A stretch of 64,000 bases of DNA, taken from Siphonodentalium dalli. Lineage: Eukaryota > Mollusca > Scaphopoda > Gadilida > Siphonodentaliidae. The notes under the pieces are model-generated. The model saw nothing but the letters and a program-made list of their open reading frames with translations, had not been told where the DNA came from and ran no database searches. Shown here one piece after another: positions 22,764 to 34,480 of this stretch (its first letter is position 1; each line of letters opens with the position of its first letter). Both the position numbers and the translations under genes were made by a program. Location of the stretch: assembly GCA_032622095.1 (NCBI GenBank), contig CP136069.1, positions 65,249,319 through 65,313,318 on the forward strand. The letters run 5' to 3'.

Positions 22764-24180
22764 GGTACGCGGGATTCATACCCCGCATGTGTTAAATGGT
22801 ACTCCGGATTCATACACTGCATGTGTTAAATGGTACTCCGGGTTCATACACTGCATGTGTTAAATGGTACTCCGGATTCATACCACGCATGTGTTAAATG
22901 GTACTCCCGATTCATACCCCGCATGTGTTAAATGGTACTCCGGATTCATACCCCGCATGTGTTAAATGGTACTCCGGATTCATACCCCGCATGTGTTAAA
23001 TGGTACTCCGGATTCATACACTGCATGTGTTAAATGGTACTCCGGATTCATACACTGCATGTGTTAAATTGTACTCCGGGTTCATACTCCGCATGTGTTA
23101 AATGGTACTCCGGGTTCATACTCCGCATGTGTTAAATGGTACCCCGGATTCATACCCCTCATGTGTTAAATGGTACTCCGGATTCACACCCCGCATGTGT
23201 TAAATGGTACTCCGGATTCATATCCCCGCATGTGTTAAATGGTACTCCGGATTCATACCCCGAATGTGTTAAATGGTACTCACGATTCATACCCCGCATG
23301 TGTTAAATGGTACTCCGGATTCATACACTGCATGTGTTAAATGGTACTCCCGATTCATACTCCGCATGTGTTAATTGGTACTCCGGATTCATACCCCGCA
23401 TGTGTTAAATGGTACTCCGGATTCATACCCCGCATGTGTTAAATGGTACTCCGGGTTCATACTCCGCATGTGTTAAATGGTACTCCCGATTCATACCCCG
23501 CATGTGTTAAATGGTACTCCGGGTTCATACTCCGCATGTGTTAAATGGTACCCCGGATTCATACCCCTCATGTGTTAAATGGTACTCCCGATTCATAACC
23601 CGCATGTGTTAAATGGTACTCCGGATTCATACCCCGCATGTGTTAAATGGTACTCCGGATTCATATCCCGCATGTGTTAAATGGTACTCCGGATTCATAC
23701 CCCGTATGTGTTAAATGGTACTCCCGATTCACACTCCGCATGTGTTAAATGGTACTCCGGATTCATACCCCGCATGTGTTAAATTGTACTCCGGATTCAT
23801 ACCCCGCATGTGTTAAATGGTACTCCGGATTCATATCCCGCATGTGTTAAATGGTACTCCGGATTCATACCCCGTATGTGTTAAATGGTACTCCCGATTC
23901 ATACCCCGCATGTGTTAAATGGTACTCCGGATTCATACCGCGAATGTGTTAAATGGTACTCACGATTCATACCCCGCATGTGTTAAATGGTACTCCGGAT
24001 TCATACCCCGCCTGTGTTAAATGGTACTCCCGATTCATACTCCGCATGTGTTAAATGGTACTCCGGATTCATACCCCGCATGTGTTAAATGGTACTCCGG
24101 ATTCATATCCCGCATGACATTGTGTTAAATGGTACTCCAGATTCATACCCCGCATGTGTTAAATGGTACTCCGGATTCAT
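22764..24180. repeat. 34-bp minisatellite, about 42 copies
   Basis: The unit is CCGGATTCATACCCCGCATG followed by TGTTAAATGGTACT. Frequent variants carry CCCGATT, CCGGGTT, ACACTG or ACTCCG at fixed positions. Period slips are rare: one extra base near 23222 and a short insertion (ACAT) near 24116. Variants recur in runs, which suggests block duplication. It lies 133 bp right of the foldback element. Confidence 0.95.
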
Positions 24181-24943
24181 ATATGTGCCCAATTTAATAT
24201 ATATTCAGGTTTTAACAAAAAGGTCGGTATACGCAGCTTTTATATAGCACAAAGTTACAAAACATTTGACTGTTCCAGCCCGAGTGATGTAATTCAGTCT
24301 AATCCTCAAGATAATGTTGAAGTCATGTATACTACTTCAGCAAATGTGTGAACACTATGATATTTGTGTAACATTTCTACATGTAAGTATGTATTCCATA
24401 TTTTTTAACTGGAACGCAGGATTCATCCCTCTCTGTTAACTTGTATTCATCATTCAGAAGGTAGGGGTAACACCCTCGTGTGTGTCGTCTGTTCAGTGGA
24501 AGAGGTCCTTTAAGAGTTTGTAACAGCTTATATATATGACTTCGTTATCGTACAGGCGGCCACAATTCAATCGTAAATGGGAAGATTTCCGTCGTGGGTA
24601 GTAACCATGCAGTAGTTGGACTCATCATGCTCACGGCAAGATCACGAGTAAAAATGAACATCAAGAACTGTTTGGATTTGGATGCGAAATCGTGGCGTAT
24701 CCTTTTTGTTTTACATCCAATTGCGACGGAATCACAGTCGTGTGTACGTAAAAAATCGTTGACGGAAAGTTCGTAGTGTAGTCAATCATATGGTTAACAA
24801 TGGGTTATACGAACAATCCACGGTATCATCCTCATCTGCGGCGACAACGCGATCGTGTGAACAAACTTTCTACGATATTGTCGGACCCGATTCCTCCACT
24901 TACGATTGAACTGTGGTCGTCTGAAAATCCACTTATATATGAC
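24181..24943. other. Intergenic, no gene recognised
   Basis: Open frames on + up to 63 codons have no recognisable domain. The right part presumably includes the 3' region of the minus-strand cysteine-rich gene, but no AATAAA was seen nearby. Confidence 0.4.
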
Positions 24944-25177
24944 TTATATATCCCCGAAACAGCTCTCTGTGCACAGGGCCATTTCTATTAAACAGATGTT
25001 GGTACATAATGGACCAGCGCATTCACAGTCGCTTGTGATATCGGCACAGTGGTTCAAACACACCGGTTGTAACTCCTCACAACGTCCAAAGCACGCTGTA
25101 TCGACGGCATCAACACGCCACTGTGAAAACAACAACCCAAGACAGGAAACCAGAAGCGCTTTCGACACGGGTGTCAT
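24944..25177 (-). CDS. Putative small secreted cysteine-rich peptide precursor
   Basis: The frame encodes 77 residues. Residues 1-24 look like a signal peptide: Lys6, a hydrophobic core at 7-17, and a V-D-A cleavage site before residue 25. The predicted mature part has 53 residues with ten Cys at 29, 33, 40, 44, 51, 53, 58, 62, 69 and 73. The spacing is CX3C-X6-CX3C, then X6-CXC-X4, then CX3C-X6-CX3C, so two identical four-Cys modules flank a central CXC. The module spacing fits a disulphide-stapled helical hairpin. The ATG directly follows TTTTCTCAACAG on the minus strand, a good 3' splice site, so a non-coding 5' exon probably lies to the right. I do not recognise the family, and the function (defence, signalling, venom-like or other) is unknown. 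Confidence 0.65.
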   Translation of the reverse strand: MTPVSKALLVSCLGLLFSQWRVDAVDTACFGRCEELQPVCLNHCADITSDCECAGPLCTNICLIEMALCTESCFGDI

Positions 25178-26347
25178 CTGTTGAGAAAATTCAAGAAAAT
25201 TGGAATAGTATTTTAAATGGTGTCAGACAAAATATCGTCGCGTCAGAACTAAACTGCTCTATCTCCTTTTTGACGGGAAAATGAGATATTGGTATCTTTC
25301 GATTCGGCGTGGGATTTCCTCTCCGAAAATCACCAGATATAGTGTCTAACGCATACCAAATTTTAATGAGAGGCTGTGTAAATCTGTTCCATTTCAAAAA
25401 CTGACTTTTTTGACAGTGCTATATTGTTCTATATCCACTGTGGACCAACGCATCTATTTATTTTTGTATCACGTGATTAAATACATCTCAGTGCTAAAAT
25501 GTTGTATCTGTGACCTTCAATGGAATGCAAATTCAATGGAATCCGAAATTGGCAGAGTACCAGCGAAGTGACTAGTTAGAAATAATGCTTTCTCACTCCT
25601 AGGTGTGAACATCTTATTTCTAGGATAATTATTTGGTTAAAATAACACGGAAAATGGCGTCACTGGGATTTTTGCAGGTTTATATGATTGAAAAACACAA
25701 AAACCACTATAGCACGGAAAATGTTTCGCAAATTGTTTTATCTCCAAAGTGTTTTTTCGTGATTACACCCAATATATAATATGTTTTGTCTCGAAACTCG
25801 TCATATAATAGTATGTTCACACCAGCTATCATACCCGCTGTGTACACTCTTCCAAATTAAAGCACTAATATTTTTTTTTCCGTAGTGGCTTCGAGGAGAA
25901 TGCGGTGGTTTTGGGATCGGTGACTTGGTGGGTACATACGTGTAACACTGTCGTGCTTCATTACTGGGCTATTGGTGTTTATTTATATTTATTTATAATA
26001 ATGTGTATAATATGCTTATATATGTACCATGTTATATGTAAATAGTGTACAAATGTTATCTCGATACCTATGTATTATAGGTCACGAGAATAAAGAATTG
26101 AATTGAATTGGTGTGATTCTATACACGGATAGGACCGCCGCTATACATGGCATTTCTTAGGAGTGTCCAACTTACAATCTCCAATTGCACCCTCCTTTGT
26201 AGACCAAAATTTACAACTCTGTCAGCTTAATTTGCGCCCTATTGAGATGTATTTGTTCTACTATTTGCTCAAACATAGCGCTGCTTCGAAATGTCAGATC
26301 TAACACACCCTATTAGTCCAGTTGATTTGTGAGAACAAATACCACAC
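25178..26347. other. Intergenic; probable upstream/intron region of the cysteine-rich gene, possible LINE tail
   Basis: No coding exon is recognised. At about 26080-26109 the sequence AATAAAGAATTGAATTGAATTG resembles the polyadenylation signal and short tandem tail of a CR1-like LINE. No reverse-transcriptase sequence remains next to it. Confidence 0.35.
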
Positions 26348-26852
26348 TTAAAGATACGGGCGGCGTTGGCGGTGGGTATGCTGGTAAAATATTCACCTCC
26401 GTCAAAAACCGCCATAAACAGAAGGAATAGTAAAATATAGACAGACTTTGTTCTTATGCCAATCAGAAATATGGCATAAACAGTATGTTATTGTCAATTT
26501 TCCCCTTTGTTATGTAAACAAAAGCAAAAAAACGCTACGTTTCCTGGCGTTTGTTTAGATTCGGATATGGTAAACCTAAAGAGCGTTATTTGTAACTGTT
26601 TTCCTGATATGGAAATAATAAAGAGCGTTTATATCATTTTTGTGTGATTAACCAATATAATTGAGCTGTGTTATGTAAACAGAAGCACAACTTCTGTAAC
26701 ACGAGCAGGCTCTTGTTTACATACACCATCGTACGTCTTGACGACAATATACTATTTACGAGCTGATTATGTTTGGCATATGAGCAGAACTGTATATATT
26801 TTGGTGTTCCTTCTGTTGATGGCGATTTGAACAAATATAAATAGTTCTGCAA
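26348..26852. mobile_element. MITE family 2, copy 1
   Basis: Starts CTTAAAGATACGGGCGGCGTT and matches 31381-31896 in the same orientation over about 500 bp (gtgggtatgctg, ccgtcaaaaaccgccataaac, atagacagactttgttctta, tacgtttcctgg). Twice it carries AAAGAGCGTT (26578, 26620). Its right terminal repeat is not preserved. Confidence 0.7.
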
Positions 26853-27099
26853 AATTGCAAAGTAGTTTTACTTTGTATAAATAAGTACATACATCCATTC
26901 AAAAGAACATATTAAAATCAGCAAGAAAATTGATATTGCATGGTGAAATATTGAAACAAATTATGTAAAATATTCAATGAATGGCTTTTCATGGATATTT
27001 ATTAAAAAATATTCCTTTCATCACGCGAGTTTTTATGACACTCAAGAGTTCATACAATGGAACACATTCTTTTGCGTATGAATCACATAATTATGCATA

Positions 27100-27867
27100 C
27101 CTTACTCGTATTTAAATTCGCGCAGTACTATTTTTCGCGCACCCGTAGATGCGCGAAATTAAAACTGAGCGAAAAATAGTACGACTCCTGAGTTTCAACT
27201 AATTAAGGGAAATCAAGATGGTTATGTTGACGAATTACACATATTACGAAAGGTTTTACACTGAATAGAAAATTGGGCCTATACGTATAGGCCTATATTT
27301 ACATTAGGTCCACCATAACCAAATGCCAAGCGATTGACACATCATGGTAACGCCGACGATGCGCAAATGCTTGTAAGAAATACACATACTCAAGATTGCA
27401 TGTGCATGAAAGCACGTGCCCTATATATATTCAACACTGTGGTGACACCGTGACCATACAGTCTGAGTTAGTTATGTCATCACAACCCACAGCCAAGTGT
27501 GGATTTTTCTGTAGTCATATGCCTTCTCGGTTGTGGTTTTCCGTTTTCGAGTTCAGTTCATTGATGTCCATGCAGTCCATAACTATTTCAATATCAGAAT
27601 AAGTATTTCGAGCATATAAACATCCATCATCGCAACACAATGATGATGCAGTTATGGTATACATGATGCAAATCAGCTGTGATCGTGTTTAATACACGCA
27701 TGGATCTTCAGATACGACTAAGAACTGAAACTCTCCTCAGATCCACGACTTTTTACGAAAATATTTCTGTTAATTTTGAATTCGCGCAGATAGGTGCGCG
27801 AATTTAAAGTGCGAGAATTCAAAACTGAGCGAAAAATAGTACTGCGCGAATTTAAATACGAGTAAGG
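27100..27867. mobile_element. TA-flanked MITE with ~40-bp terminal inverted repeats
   Basis: The ends CCTTACTCGTATTTAAATTC... and the reverse complement ...GAATTTAAATACGAGTAAGG are flanked by TA (27098-27099 and 27868-27869), as in Tc1/mariner-type insertions. The inverted repeat continues through cgcgcagtactatttttcgc. The subterminal word ACTGAGCGAAAAATAGTAC also occurs near both ends. The 768-bp interior has no transposase. Confidence 0.8.
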
Positions 27868-28239
27868 TATACAGTTGTCATTTTTCTGCACAATCTAGTG
27901 ATACAATTACCAAAAACAACGAAATATCCCTTCAATTTCCTCTAGTTGGGCAAAGTGCATGGGTGGTGGATCTACTCGATCATGTCGCAAGAGTCTTCAA
28001 CATGATGGACTAGGCGAAGTATCCTATATATAGATAGACGCGTGTTATTTTGGTTTAGATGTTTTGAAGTTCCCTGTCAGATCTTAAAATACTCACTAGG
28101 TTTTGAACGGGAGAAATATAATATCTATACGAGTGTAGCCAGAGTGGAGATTCATGTCATGATCTAATCTCATTTATGATAAAGTTTCTAATCGTAAGAT
28201 ATTTGTATTGGAAACGAATGATTTTAAAATTGGAATATC

Positions 28240-28401
28240 TGGTGGAGTTGCTAGTAACTCACCGATGGTCGGTGGCTTGCCGCACCGAGTTTATCAGCCA
28301 TTGAAATCACATTTGGATTTCCTCCGCCACTAAAACTGGCAATATCGTGATATGACATTATTTTCTGAAAGCGACATTAAACCCCATCAATCAATCAATC
28401 A
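28240..28401 (+). mobile_element. 5'-truncated SINE copy
   Basis: Matches the body and tail of the SINE at 15364-15673 from TGGTGGAGTTGCTAG to GAAAGCGACATTAAACCCC and ends in AATC repeats. The tRNA-like head is missing. Confidence 0.75.
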
Positions 28402-28542
28402 TTTAGAAGGTTAGAAGGAACTAAGTGGGTATAATTACGCCATTTTGCTTTCACAGGGTGTCAAAAACAAAACAAAATAATTGGCGCGTGATTGGCGTAT
28501 AATATTTCAAATAAATTTACAGAGTCATAAACCCCATGCCAT

Positions 28543-28747
28543 ATATCTATTTATTTATTGGGGTTTAATGTCACTTTCAGCAGCCATGGCTATATCACGA
28601 CGCTGCCAGTTGTATTGGTGGGGGGACAGCTCGTGCACTAAGTAAAATCTAGCAGTAATTTTATTGGCTGGAAGAATGACCCATTGTGCCAGACGAAACC
28701 ACCGATCATCGGCGAAAGCCCCTTACCGACTGAGCCACCGAGACCCT
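28543..28747 (-). mobile_element. SINE copy on the minus strand with CATGCCAT target duplication
   Basis: On the minus strand it has the tRNA-like head GGTCTCGGTGGCTCAGTCGG and the tail CTGAAAGTGACATTAAACCCC with AATA repeats. An 8-bp direct repeat CATGCCAT flanks it at 28535-28542 and 28748-28755. The middle of the element differs from the other copies, so it may be a subfamily. Confidence 0.8.
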
Positions 28748-28755
28748 CATGCCAT

Positions 28756-29515
28756 TGAAACATATGGGAATTTTCTAGTCTGAAATGCCTTCGTGTACAA
28801 ATAAAATGGCGAGAGATTGTGGCTCCAGTGGAATTGGCTTTCGTCAACCTTTCAATTTTTTTTTTGCAAAAAAAGTGGGGTAGTGTGGAAAAAGTATGCC
28901 GATGGTTGAACATGGTGTAGATCAAAACATACTCATCTGTGTCAAAAGATGTGGGAAGGATTGGTGTTCACGCCCTTATGAGCCGGGAACTTCGGAACTT
29001 GCGAATTTAGCTTCGGTGTGGCCAAACGTTAAAGGTACATAATCCCATTCGATGGTCCCAGTATCATTCAGTTAAAACAACAACGGAAATTTCACCAAAA
29101 GCCGATTTAGTTATCCCAATTAGTTTATTTCCAATAAATACTCACAACAATTCCAATTACGATATCATATTTGCCATAGAAGTCATACAAGGACGGATTT
29201 TCTTGGCGGTTTGGATGTGAGCTAGCGTGGTTTACAACTTCCATATATGGTGATTCCTATAATTCAAATTGGAATTCTCTCAACAAGTATTGTCACGAAT
29301 GTAAATACATAGTATTTGTAACCAGCATGGTGCCATATAACATGTTTATTTGCATGGATAAAACTTGATATAAGTATAATGCATTTATCCACACGTTAAC
29401 TATATCACAACATACCGTATTCTTATTGGTGGCGCTATAGACTTTTCATAGACTTCTATTCCGAAATTAATTGGTCGCCACTGATCGCATATGGAGCCGC
29501 GACCTTGTGTGACCT
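28756..29515. other. Intergenic, no feature recognised
   Basis: AT-rich. No domain-bearing open frame and no repeat structure was seen. Confidence 0.4.
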
Positions 29516-29536
29516 CTCGCAATGGTTACGTAGCGT

Positions 29537-29772
29537 TTTTCCGAAGACCCATAACTCCGAAGGTCCGATTCTCCGAAGGTCAGATTCTCCGACGCCCCGA
29601 TTATCCGAAAGCCCATAACTCCGAAGTCCCGATTCTCCGAAATCCCATAACTCCGAAGACCCATAACTCCGAAAGCCCATAACTCCGAAGGCCTATAACT
29701 CCGATCGCCCATAACTCAGAAGGTCTATAACTCCGAAGGTCCGATTCTCCGAAGGTCCGATTCTCCGAAGAT
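29537..29772. repeat. 16-bp minisatellite, left arm of the foldback element
   Basis: About 14 units of CCGAAGGTCCGATTCT and CCGAAGGCCCATAACT; the two variants are mixed. Long Gly/Ser- or Pro-rich frames here are products of the repeat. Confidence 0.9.
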
Positions 29773-30567
29773 CATGTTTTATCGCTTATTAAATAGTGTA
29801 CAGTCCAGTGGCGGAGTCAATGGGGCCCTAGGGAAGACCGCCCCCAAAAAACATGTCAAATGTCATGTAAACGTCCGGAAATCCCTCTTAGGCATTCAAA
29901 TATTCACAGTGTTCCTGACCAGGGGAGCCCCCGGACCAACGATTTGGGGCGACCCCTCCCATGCATGCGCTCCCCAAATCAGGCCTTCGTGATATGCTTT
30001 CGGCATATCATATATATGCATGATATATCTACCACATATCCCCCACATATGCTAATTAATGTGCACACCTAAATGGGAACCCTGGCTCCGCCACTGGTGT
30101 GCACCGGGTATATTATAACGAAACGCTGCAAGAATGTCAGAGTAGCCTAACATGCACAGGGGCGAACGGGGGCCAAAGGGGAAGAACTCGCCCTTTTTTC
30201 TGGCGACTGAAAATACAATCAAGTTCATTTTATATATGAAAAAGGACAAGTTCTTCCCCGTTCACCCCTGTACATTTTACTCTGGCATCTCATGGGCCAA
30301 CGTAACGTTATAGTATCTGGTGTATAGTCAGTGGCGGGCCAGGATTCCCATTTAGGTGGGGGCAGTAGGAAAAGTTTGAATATTTTGATGCCCCATGAAC
30401 GATTTCCGGGCGTTTACGTGACATTGGACATGTTTTGGTAGGGGCCCATATTGTCTGAAATAGCAAGTAGAGGTTTAATGGGGGGCAGTAGGAATTTTGG
30501 GACCCCTTGGCTTCGCCACTGGACTGTACACTATTTAGTAAACGATAATACCCCGATAAAACAAAAT

Positions 30568-30785
30568 CTTCGGAGAATCGGACATTCGGAGAATCGGACC
30601 TTCGGAGTTATAGATCTTCGGAGAATCGGCCCTTCGGAGTTATAGGTGTTCGGAGTTATAGGTCTTCGGATCTTCGGAGTTATGGGCCGTCGGAGAATCG
30701 GATCTTCGGAGTTATGGGCCGTCGGAGAATCGGGTCTTCGGAGTTGTGGGCCTTCGTAGTAATAGGTCTTCGGAAAATCGGTCTG
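30568..30785. repeat. 16-bp minisatellite, right arm, inverted orientation
   Basis: The same unit as in the left arm, read on the opposite strand (AGAATCGGACCTTCGG, AGTTATGGGCCTTCGG), with an occasional shortened unit. Confidence 0.9.
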
Positions 30786-31380
30786 ACACCCTCGCAATGG
30801 CGTGCGTGCGTGTCTGCACTATTTCCGTAAGAAATCAGCTAAATTTTGCCAGGCCGCCAAATATTCAAAAATCGATAACTAATAACTCAGAGCTTTGATG
30901 GGTGGGTTCCTCGGCTCAATTCAAATATGTTTGTACCTCGGCGAAGCCAAAGAAATAGTAATTTAGGGGCGTTTAATCGGATTATGCATCTTTAACCCTG
31001 AGGCATATGGAAAACATTTAGTTCCTTCTAGCCACAAATAATTTGAGGCCACAGGATTTCCGACCGTGACGATATATACTGAAAACAAAAATGAATAGAC
31101 TTACCTTTGTATAGAGTAAATGTGCTGTTATATAGGTTCCTCCACAGTCTATGACACACTGTTACTATTTGAGAGCCCATAAATATTCACATGATCTATA
31201 TCACAGGAGTTGTGATTATTGTTAACGAAAATCCCCTGGCCTTTTGCATGTGCCATTAGCAAAAAAAATCGATAACTATAATTATGCACTATCGAAAGGT
31301 CGCGGAAGCAGAGCAGACTTAACCCTTTCAGTGCCAAGTCCGATTTTTGTATCAACCCATATTCCCTTGATCATTTTTCA

Positions 31381-31896
31381 AAGGCGGTGTTGGCGGTGGG
31401 TATGCTGTTAAAATATTCATCTCCGTCAAAAACCGCCATAAACAGAAAGAATTGTAAAATATAGACAGACTTTGTTCTTATACCATTCAGATATATGGCA
31501 TAAACATTATGTTATTGTCAATTGTTTTCCATTTGTTATGTAAACAAAAGCAAAAAACGTTACGTTTCCTGGCTATTGTTTAGATCCGGATACGGTAAAC
31601 ATAAAGAGCGTTATTTGTTACTGTTTTTGATGATATGGAAAGAATAAAGAGCGTTTATATCATTTGTGTGTGATTGACCAATAGATTGCGTTGTTTTCTG
31701 TAAACGGAAGCACATCTGTTGCACGAGCAGGCTGTTGTCTACGTTCAACATTGTACGTCTTGACGACAATATACTATTTACGCGCTGATTATGTTTGGCA
31801 TATGAACACACTATTTATATTTTAATATTCCTTCTGTTGGTGGCGATTTTAACAAATATGAATATTTCTGCAACGAACGCCGCCCGTGCCTTTAAG
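31381..31896. mobile_element. MITE family 2, copy 2
   Basis: Matches copy 1 at 26348-26852 in the same orientation. It keeps the right terminus AACGCCGCCCGTGCCTTTAAG, the inverse of copy 1's left terminus. Together the two copies define the terminal repeat. AAAGAGCGTT occurs at 31603 and 31646. Confidence 0.75.
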
Positions 31897-32616
31897 ATGC
31901 ATGTAACTGAAATCGTTGACAAGGAAACATGTTTTTCGCTATGGCGTTTACACAGCCTTTTCGTTATTAACCCATGTCATTACTAAATTCAGTGGAATTT
32001 ATTATTCATTTGTAGGATTGTGGTCATGATGCTTTTATGTAAGATATAGGGAATACCTACATTTATGGTTTGAATACCGAAATATCCAGACAAGATTAAG
32101 ATGTTTTAGGAATTCAAACAAAAACAATAGGTATATTCTGTTTATTATATGTGCCTTATCAATGCCCAAAGTTGCTAAATTATGTGGCATTTTCACTTTT
32201 AATAGTACCACAAATTGAACAATACTCGGAAAGAAACAACTGGTGGGCCCAAATTTTTAAAAAGCCAGAGTGAAATAATGAAAGCTACAGTGAAATAGTG
32301 AAATCGTATTTCAGTATAATATGGCTTCTATATAAGAGGTACATACGACGATTTATGTTTCGGTAATTTTCCGCTATTTTATAGGCAAGCATATAATACA
32401 TGGGTATTCCTATATTCTGTCACTTTGTCTGAACATTCTCCAAATAAACTAATATTTAATGAGTATTCAGTGTATAATCTGGTCTATACGTCTGTTATAC
32501 TAGGTTCGTTGCATTGATATCGATCATTGGGGGGGGGGGATCATCCTCAACTACTTTGCCATATTACTAATTATTCCGACATAGATTGGGTAGCAACGTA
32601 TTATTTTAGGACATGC
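31897..32616. other. Intergenic, no feature recognised
   Basis: No coding or repeat structure seen beyond a short G run near 32528. Confidence 0.4.
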
Positions 32617-32825
32617 CACCATCATCATCATCGTAATTATTATAATCATTGTCGTAATCATCATCATCGTCGTAATCGTAATCGGCATCATCATCGTCGT
32701 CATCATTATTACCATCATCATCGTCGTCGTTATCGATATCAACACCACCATCATTATCATCGTCATCATCATCAACATCATCATCATCATCATCATCATC
32801 ATTGCCATCATGATCGTCGTCATCA
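32617..32825. repeat. Interrupted ATC/GTC trinucleotide microsatellite
   Basis: Runs of ATC mixed with GTC and ATT. The His/Arg-rich + frame and the Met-rich - frame across it come from the repeat. Confidence 0.95.
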
Positions 32826-33433
32826 GACGGATAGCCATTTGTTAATTCCGTCTCAATGGACAGTTCACTGTGGAATTTAGTTTAATAAATATTCTATTTG
32901 TACACTGCATTTCGTGCATAGCAATTTTATAACACACCACAGTTTTCCATGCATATTTAGAAGAAATGCTTCCATTCAAGACGACGCCGCGATGAACAAC
33001 AGCTACATGGATGTTTATGCACACGCTTGTTAATGGCAAAGCCCTCGCATTTCTAACTTACCTTTGAAAAACACGACGCGAAGAAAAAAGGTTCCGCTTC
33101 TTACTTAATTGTGGGGCAAATTACATTCAGCTCTCGTATACATTTGATCAATCAGACTTTGAGCAAGATTTCCCAAACTGAGTGCAAAATGTGAGTGCAT
33201 TTGGTGTGTCAAATACAGGTAGACAAAAGTCGAATCAAACTCAACAATTTTATTAAAGACTATTAATATTCATATATAGAATACATGTGTGATTCTGAAT
33301 ATATACGTGTATTCATCGCGATTAATATCATGCACCCTGACTCCGAATGAAAAGCGACAATCTGAGTGAATTTTATTGGGCTATTATCTTATTGAACAAC
33401 ATTATTTGATGTATATGTACACTTTATATACTT

Positions 33434-34480
33434 CAGGGATCTGTCCTGGGGCCTGTCTTGTACTTAATCTACACCAAACCACTTGGTGAGATCATCAGGC
33501 GACACAGTGTCTCTGCGCACATGTATGCTGATGATACACAGCTTTACATTTCTGGTGATAACCCCCATTTTCTTCTCACTGTAATGGAAAACTGCATCGG
33601 TTCTGTGAAATCGTGGATGTTGGCTAATAAACTAAAATTAAATAGTGACAAAACTGAAGTAATGTGGGTGTCTAAGCCGTCATACATAGAAAAGGTGGGC
33701 ATAGATGTTATGACTATTGATGGTAACCAAGTTTATTTCTCAGATCGCGCGAAGAACCTTGGTGTATTTTTGGATAGATCACTCTCTATGACATCACATA
33801 TTAGCCAGATATGCAAGACAATATACATTGAACTTCGAAAACTGGGTCAAATGAGGAAATACATAAACACTGACTCAGCTAAAAAACTTGCTTCATCTCT
33901 GATTCTCAGTCGACTTGACTATTGCAACTCTCTTTTGGCTGGTATACCATCTATCCAAATTACCAGGCTTCAGCGTCTGCAACACACTGCTGCAAGGATA
34001 GTTCTGTGTCGTAAAAGATCTGACGACACAGATGAAATGTTGCAAGAACTACATTGGCTACCTGTGACAGATAGGATTATTTATAAACTTGTTACATATG
34101 CATATCAAGCAACCCATGACCCAAAATCTCTTCCAGCATACTTCAGTGATATCCTTGTTCCGTATGTCCCACACCGATCACTTCGTTCTGAGGACAAACT
34201 TCTTTTGACACCAGCTGGTGCTAATTTGATCACGGTTGGCTACCGATCTTTCAAAGTAACATGCGCAAATGCATGGAATCCTCTGCCATTGAACATAAAA
34301 GAGTCACCATCTCTCGACGACTTTAAAAAGTCATTGAAAACTTACTTGTTTGCGCGGCGTTTCAGAAAGTGACTTTGATATTGTGTATATTTATATTTCT
34401 TTTTTATGTTTATGTCAAGCGCTTAGGGCCCGCTTATTGGGGATAAGCGCTATACAAATATTATTATTATTATTATTTAG
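33434..34480 (+). mobile_element. 5'-truncated CR1/L2-like LINE with reverse-transcriptase C-terminal part
   Basis: The frame is open from 33434 (QGSVLGP motif) to the stop at 34372. It includes the catalytic motif YADDTQLY at about 33527 and the typical C-terminal block ending NAWNPLPLNIK...FKKSLKTYLF. The upstream palm, fingers and endonuclease are absent, so this is a dead-on-arrival 5' truncation. The 3' UTR has the hairpin GCGCTTAGGGCC...GATAAGCGC, then TATACAAATATT and an (ATT)n tail, which is the 3' end style of L2/CR1 LINEs. The remaining frame has no stop codon, so the insertion is probably fairly young. Confidence 0.9.

Larger units (their letters stand above)
29526..30790. mobile_element. 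1.27-kb palindromic foldback element with minisatellite arms
   Basis: The sequence is a diverged palindrome centred near 30.2 kb. Mirrored pairs include TTTTTCCGAAGACC (29533) with its complement near 30765, GTGTACAGTCCAGTGGCGG (29801) with CGCCACTGGACTGTACAC (to about 30531), and AAACGTCCGGAAATC with GATTTCCGGGCGTTT. CAGTGGCGGAG/CTCCGCCACTG-type words inside resemble hAT termini. A 10-bp direct repeat CTCGCAATGG flanks it (29516-29525 and 30791-30800), a candidate target-site duplication of Mutator-like length. No transposase is encoded. Confidence 0.7.

Noticed and set aside
22764-24180. CRISPR-like array
   Set aside because: Direct repeats follow each other with no unique spacers; this is a minisatellite in a eukaryotic context.
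24594-24776. 60-codon plus-strand frame near an AG-like acceptor
   Set aside because: No recognisable domain, no partner exon, and a non-ATG start.
29456-30797. Gly/Ser- and Pro/Ser-rich repeat proteins
   Set aside because: Frames come from the 16-bp minisatellite, which changes frame every unit, and lie inside a palindromic element.
32527-32880. 117-codon His-rich frame
   Set aside because: Produced by the ATC/GTC microsatellite; no start context or flanking exon evidence.
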